Of a stretch of 64,000 nucleotides of DNA, positions 60,182-64,000 are shown piece after piece. The number at the start of each line of letters is the position of its first letter. The first letter of the stretch is position 1. Made by a program: the position numbers and the translations under genes. This DNA is from Parvibaculum sp046297875. GTDB taxonomy: Bacteria; Pseudomonadota; Alphaproteobacteria; Parvibaculales; Parvibaculaceae. A model generated the notes under the pieces. The model was given only the letters and a program-made list of their open reading frames with translations, ran no database searches and was not told the origin of the DNA. The DNA is taken from NCBI RefSeq assembly GCF_046297875.1, contig NZ_JBKBHD010000001.1:1240001-1304000 (forward strand). Direction: 5' to 3'.

Positions 60182-62038
60182 ATGAGCCTTGCAGAAGACA
60201 CAGGCGCGCTCGCGCCCTTCAAGCCGCTGAAACAGAAGCCGCCCAAGATCACGGTGAAGCGCACCGATGACGGCACCTTCTATATCTCGTCGGACTATAC
60301 GCTGCCCGAGATGAAGCGCAGCGTGCCGCATATTCTCGAGGAGCGTGCGGCTCTGCATCCCGATCGCAATTTCATCGCCGAGCGCGATGTCTCTGGCGAG
60401 TGGCGCTACATGACTTACGGTGAGGCGAATGCGAAGGCCGATGCTGTCGCGAGCGCGCTTCTCGCGCGCGGGCTCGATCAGTCGGCGCCGCTCATGGTGC
60501 TGTCCAGCAATTCGATCGCGCATGCCGTGATGGCGCTTGGCGCGATGAAGGCGGGCGTGCCGGTCGCGCCCGTCAGCGTTCCCTATTCGCTGATGAGTTC
60601 CGATTTTTCGAAGCTCCGTCATGTCGTCGCGCTGACGAAGCCGAAAATGATCTTCGCCGATCATGGCGATCTCTACGCGAAGGCGCTCGCCGCTGTGGGC
60701 GAGGGTGCCGAAATCGTTACCCAGACGGGTAACGTCCCCGGCTCTATCTCCTATGACGAACTTCTCAAAACCAATACGAGCCCGGATGTCCGTGCCTCGA
60801 TGGACAGGATTGGCCATGACACGGTGGCGAAATATCTCTTCACTTCCGGTTCTACCGGCATGCCGAAAGGCGTCATCCAGACGCATCGCATGATGATGGC
60901 GCAGATCGCAGCAGCCGAGGCGCTGCGCAGCGAGGAGCCCGATCCGAACGAAATTCCCCAGAGCCTCGAATGGATGCCGTGGAACCATATTTCCGCAGGC
61001 AATATCGGCTTCAACGGCAATATGAATGCCGGCGGCACGGTCTATCTCGATGCGGGCAAGCCCGTTCCCGGCATGTTCGACCAGACGATCAGGAATCTCC
61101 GCGAGGTGAGCCCGCGCGTCTTCGGCTCGGCGCCCGTCGCCTTTGCGATGCTCGCCGATGCGATGGAGCGCGACACGGAACTCCGCGCGAGCTTCTTCCG
61201 GAACCTCGAATATATGGGCTATGGCGGCGCCACGCTTTCAAGCGACATCTATGACCGCATGCAAGCACTCGCCGTTGCCGAGACGGGCTATCGCCTGCCG
61301 CTGACCACCATGTATGGCGCGACCGAGACGCAGGGCATCACCGTCGTCCATTGGGTGACGGAGCGCGTCGGTCTTGTCGGTCTTCCAGTGCCGGGCATCA
61401 CGCTGAAGCTCGTGCCGAATGGCGCGAAGCTTGAAGTCCGCGTGAAGGGCCCAACGGTGACGCCGGGCTATCTCAACGATCCGAAGAAGACCGCGGAAGC
61501 CTTCGACGAGGAAGGTTTCTACAGCCTCGGCGACGCCGCGAAATTCCTCGACGAGACGAAGCCTGAGCTCGGCCTCGTTTTCGATGGCCGCGTGACAGAA
61601 GACTTCAAGCTTTCCTCCGGCACCTGGGTCTCAACCGGCACGCTCCGTGCAGATGTCGTCGCAGCCTGTACGCCGCTGGTGCAGGATGCCGTCGTCTGCG
61701 GCCTCGACAAGCCCTATATTGCACTGCTCGCCTGGCCGAACATTGCCGCGGCGAGAAAAGTCGCCGGTTTGCCGGATGAAGCGGCCCCGCAAGATGCGAT
61801 CTCGCACCAGAAGGTGGTGGAGCATCTGCGAAATGCGCTCGGCAAACACAACAAGGCAGGCGGCGGTTCGTCCACGCGCATCGCCCGCATCCATCTGATG
61901 CTCGAACCGCCCTCGATCGACGGTCACGAGATCACCGACAAGGGCTATGTTAACCAGGCCGCCACGGCCGCCCGCCGCGCGCCACTTGTCGAACGTCTCT
62001 ATCAGGAGCCCGCGCCTGAGGATGTGATCGTGGTGTGA
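60182..62038 (+). CDS. feruloyl-CoA synthetase-like ligase
   Basis: A 618-residue ANL ligase. The start KPPKITVKRTDDGTFYISSDYTLPEMKRSVPHILEERA, ATP loop LFTSGSTGMPKGVIQTH, EWMPWNHISAGNIGFNG and the late DFKLSSGTWVSTGTLR are typical of feruloyl-CoA synthetases, which activate hydroxycinnamic acids. No enoyl-CoA hydratase/aldolase follows, so the real substrate may differ. GGAGGAAC precedes the ATG. Same strand as the previous ligase. Confidence 0.88.
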   Translation: MSLAEDTGALAPFKPLKQKPPKITVKRTDDGTFYISSDYTLPEMKRSVPHILEERAALHPDRNFIAERDVSGEWRYMTYGEANAKADAVASALLARGLDQSAPLMVLSSNSIAHAVMALGAMKAGVPVAPVSVPYSLMSSDFSKLRHVVALTKPKMIFADHGDLYAKALAAVGEGAEIVTQTGNVPGSISYDELLKTNTSPDVRASMDRIGHDTVAKYLFTSGSTGMPKGVIQTHRMMMAQIAAAEALRSEEPDPNEIPQSLEWMPWNHISAGNIGFNGNMNAGGTVYLDAGKPVPGMFDQTIRNLREVSPRVFGSAPVAFAMLADAMERDTELRASFFRNLEYMGYGGATLSSDIYDRMQALAVAETGYRLPLTTMYGATETQGITVVHWVTERVGLVGLPVPGITLKLVPNGAKLEVRVKGPTVTPGYLNDPKKTAEAFDEEGFYSLGDAAKFLDETKPELGLVFDGRVTEDFKLSSGTWVSTGTLRADVVAACTPLVQDAVVCGLDKPYIALLAWPNIAAARKVAGLPDEAAPQDAISHQKVVEHLRNALGKHNKAGGGSSTRIARIHLMLEPPSIDGHEITDKGYVNQAATAARRAPLVERLYQEPAPEDVIVV

Positions 62039-62110
62039 TTTTCTCTGCACTGTTCTATTCTACGTTATGGCCCGCTTTATGCGGGCCATTCCGTTTGAGG
62101 TGCCGCAGCC

Positions 62111-62653
62111 ATGTCCCGTCCCCGCGATGTTCTCGATTTCTGGTTTGCCGCCGGCCCTGAAAAATGGTTCGCGAAGAGCGATGAATTCGATGCGGAGATA
62201 AAGCGCCGTTTCGGCGAGACGCATCGCGAGGGTTCGGAAGGCAAGCTCGGCGCATGGGCGAATGAGGCGCAGGGTTCGCTCGCGCTCATCCTCGTGCTCG
62301 ATCAATTCTCGCGCAATCTCTGGCGGAACGATCACCGCGCCTTCGCGCAGGATGCGAAGGCGCTTGCGCTGGCCGACGAAGCGGTCAGGCGCCGCTTCGA
62401 TGTGGAAACGCCGGCGACTGCGCGCAAATGGTTTTACATGCCCTATATGCATTCCGAAGAACTCGACGCGCAGGAGCGGGGGCTCGTCTATTTCGCGCAG
62501 CGCCTCGACGACCCGGAGACGATGCGCCATGCCGTCGAACATGCGGATATCATCCGCCGCTTCGGTCGGTTCCCGCATCGCAACGCAGTACTTGGCCGGG
62601 TGACGACGCCGGAAGAGCAGAGCTTTCTCGATCAGGGCGGCTTCAAGGGCTGA
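62111..62653 (+). CDS. DUF924 family protein
   Basis: A 180-residue soluble helical protein. DVLDFWFAAGPEKWFAKSDEFD, LALILVLDQFSRNLWRND, WFYMPYMHSEELDAQERGL and FGRFPHRNAVLGR are the standard motifs of DUF924 (PF06041), a TPR-like fold of unknown function. Followed by two tandem hairpins. Confidence 0.92.
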   Translation: MSRPRDVLDFWFAAGPEKWFAKSDEFDAEIKRRFGETHREGSEGKLGAWANEAQGSLALILVLDQFSRNLWRNDHRAFAQDAKALALADEAVRRRFDVETPATARKWFYMPYMHSEELDAQERGLVYFAQRLDDPETMRHAVEHADIIRRFGRFPHRNAVLGRVTTPEEQSFLDQGGFKG

Positions 62654-62670
62654 ACGCGAGGGGCTGAATT

Positions 62671-62712
62671 TGCCGCCCTGCGGCAAGGGCTTCCGGCAAA
62701 GCTTGCCGGAAG
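62671..62712 (+). terminator. tandem hairpins after DUF924 gene
   Basis: TGCCGC/GCGGCA (62671-62685) and then CTTCCGGCAA/TTGCCGGAAG (62690-62712), both perfect with 3-base loops. The tail is only weakly T-rich, so termination is likely but may need Rho. Confidence 0.6.
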
Positions 62713-62833
62713 TGTTAATGCGGTGCCCTGTGGATAAGTCAACCCATTGAAATAAAGGGGATTTTTCCGGCCCTTCGTCTGGTCCGCGGGTTGCAATCCG
62801 TTTGCCAAACAGGCTCAAACGGAGACCCCGCCC

Positions 62834-63040
62834 ATGATTACCGATCGCGAAATCAACCTGCTCGCCGCCTATATGGTCGATACCCACGGCCGCAAGGCGC
62901 TTTCCTATGCCGATACGGCTGTTCTGGAGCTTGAGGAAATCGGCGAGAAAATGCGTGCCGATGCCTGGCGGATGCTGCGTGTCGTCGTGGAAGACATGGT
63001 GGAAGGCCGCCGCAGCCGCGAAGGCGAAATCCTCCACTGA
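62834..63040 (+). CDS. small helical protein of unknown function
   Basis: A 68-residue protein starting MITDREINLLAAYMVDTHGRKALSYAD, with GGAGACC upstream of the ATG. Entirely helical by composition (AVLELEEIGEKMRADAWRMLRVVVEDM). I do not recognise a named family; similar short proteins exist in alphaproteobacteria. It stands between the DUF924 and esterase genes. Confidence 0.65.
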   Translation: MITDREINLLAAYMVDTHGRKALSYADTAVLELEEIGEKMRADAWRMLRVVVEDMVEGRRSREGEILH

Positions 63041-63130
63041 TCCCGCCCCGAATTTGCCGCTTGGCGCTTTCCGCGCCCGGCGGCTAAAACGGTCCCTCAC
63101 GAAATTCAGAAGGCGGGAGGGCCACCCAGA

Positions 63131-64000
63131 ATGTCACTCGATCCACAGGCGAAGGCGCTGCTCGAACAGATGGCGGCGAACCCGGACGCACCGCGTCTGA
63201 TCGATCTGCCGCCGGCAGGCGGGCGCGAAATGTACCGCGCCATGGCCGCCATGCTCGATCCGCAGGGTATTCCGATCGGCAAGGTCGAGGACCGCGCCAT
63301 TCCCGGCCCCGCCGGCGATATTTCCGTCCGCATCTACACGCCGGTCGCGGCCGGCGGCACGGGTCCCGCGCTCGTTTATTATCATGGCGGCGGCTGGGTC
63401 ATCGGCGACCTCGAAACCCATGACGCGCTTTGCCGCACGCTCGCCAATGAGGCGGGCTTGAAGGTGATCGCCGTCGATTACCGCCTTGCGCCGGAACATC
63501 CTTTCCCCGCCGCCATCGACGATGCCTATGCGGCCACTAAATGGGTCGAGGCGAATGCGTCCGAAATCGGCATCGACCCGAACCGTATCGCCGTTGCGGG
63601 CGACAGCGCGGGCGGTAACCTTGCCGCCGCCGTCTCGCTCCGTTCCAAGGCCGAGAAGGGACCGCATATCGCCTTCCAGCTTCTCATTTATCCGGTAACG
63701 GATGCGCCGCGCACCACGCAGTCCTACAAGGATTTCGCTGCGGGTCACATGCTCGAAGCCGAAGGCATGGACTGGTTCTGGAACCATTATGTGCTGAGCG
63801 CGGGCACAGATCCGAAGCATCCCTATGCCGCGCCGCTTCATGCGGAATCGCTCACCGGGCTTCCGCCGGCCTATGTCGTCACCGCCGGTTTCGATGTGCT
63901 GCGCGACGAGGGCAAGGCCTATGCCGAAGCGCTCAAGAAGGCGGGCGTTGCGGTGGAATATGTCAATTACGAAGGCATGATCCACGGCTTCTTCAACATG
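63131..64000 (+). CDS. HSL-family alpha/beta hydrolase, C-terminal end cut by window
   Basis: The first 290 codons of an esterase/acetylhydrolase; the end lies outside the window. Oxyanion motif HGGGW (in YYHGGGWVIGD), nucleophile serine in GDSAGGNLAAA, acid aspartate in GFDVLRDEG and base histidine in MIHGFFN are all present, the full hormone-sensitive-lipase triad. ATG 63131 follows GGCGGGAGGG. It hydrolyses short or medium esters; only about 20 residues should be missing. Confidence 0.92.
   Translation, partial: MSLDPQAKALLEQMAANPDAPRLIDLPPAGGREMYRAMAAMLDPQGIPIGKVEDRAIPGPAGDISVRIYTPVAAGGTGPALVYYHGGGWVIGDLETHDALCRTLANEAGLKVIAVDYRLAPEHPFPAAIDDAYAATKWVEANASEIGIDPNRIAVAGDSAGGNLAAAVSLRSKAEKGPHIAFQLLIYPVTDAPRTTQSYKDFAAGHMLEAEGMDWFWNHYVLSAGTDPKHPYAAPLHAESLTGLPPAYVVTAGFDVLRDEGKAYAEALKKAGVAVEYVNYEGMIHGFFNM

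Noticed and set aside
1..64000. Mobile elements, prophage, CRISPR arrays or rRNA.
   Set aside because: No transposase, integrase, phage structural gene, regularly spaced repeats or rRNA sequence was seen; the tRNA-Leu has no integrase beside it.

Overview
The window is a gene-dense, GC-rich piece of an alphaproteobacterial chromosome with short intergenic gaps. I saw no insertion sequence, phage, rRNA or CRISPR. The order TIGR02302/DUF4175 - lysA - lptM-like - argH, the ethylmalonyl-CoA pathway genes, the Coq4/Coq7 ubiquinone enzymes and a CtrA-type box all fit Alphaproteobacteria. The large set of acyl-CoA ligases and dehydrogenases plus a haloalkane dehalogenase suggests a Parvibaculum-like hydrocarbon or surfactant degrader in the Hyphomicrobiales. 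The genus is an inference, not read directly.

Region 1 (1-5.6 kb) is core metabolism: lysA, an LptM-like lipoprotein, argH, a TlpA-type thioredoxin, a methyltransferase and a PAS_5 protein. Region 2 (5.7-23.1 kb) centres on acetyl-CoA assimilation by the ethylmalonyl-CoA pathway. It holds 3-hydroxybutyryl-CoA dehydrogenase, etfBA, a PduO-type cobalamin adenosyltransferase, methylsuccinyl-CoA dehydrogenase (mcd), crotonyl-CoA carboxylase/reductase (ccr) and ethylmalonyl-CoA mutase (ecm). Interspersed are a haloalkane dehalogenase, cytochrome b561, TrkH, a diiron ferritin-like protein, an acyl-CoA dehydrogenase and a LysR/alcohol dehydrogenase pair. The adenosyltransferase can supply the Ecm cofactor and EtfAB can take electrons from Mcd, so these genes form a functional set.

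Region 3 (23.1-31.8 kb) holds an uncharacterised three-gene operon (small helical protein, four-helix membrane protein, secreted vWA protein) behind a perfect TTAA-N7-TTAA CtrA-type box. It continues with an AEC transporter, acyltransferase, GluQRS, esterase, HNH nuclease, coq7 and dsbB. Region 4 (31.9-40.8 kb) is a signalling island: three single-domain response regulators, a degenerate LytM protein overlapping one of them, a membrane sensor without output domain, a soluble kinase with a pseudo-receiver, a LuxR-type regulator and an 1098-residue five-PAS hybrid kinase.

Region 5 (40.8-47.4 kb) has tRNA-Leu(CAA), a GNAT, a glnT/creatininase/TetR operon, a TetR/coq4 divergent pair with a clear promoter-operator, an ArsC-like protein, another GNAT and a TusA-like protein. 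Region 6 (47.6-64 kb) is catabolic. It holds a FATP-type acyl-CoA synthetase, an LLM flavin oxidoreductase with TetR and a divergent SDR, and a seven-gene same-strand run (two CMD-fold proteins, SDR, metallo-hydrolase, two GSTs, GH84 hexosaminidase). Divergent from that run are two more acyl-CoA ligases, one feruloyl-CoA-synthetase-like. The window ends inside an HSL-family esterase.

Several intergenic regions carry clear inverted repeats that look like operators for the neighbouring regulators (LysR at 19.35 kb; TetR at 41.57, 45.24 and 51.44 kb). Functions are read from motifs and remembered family features; no search was run.
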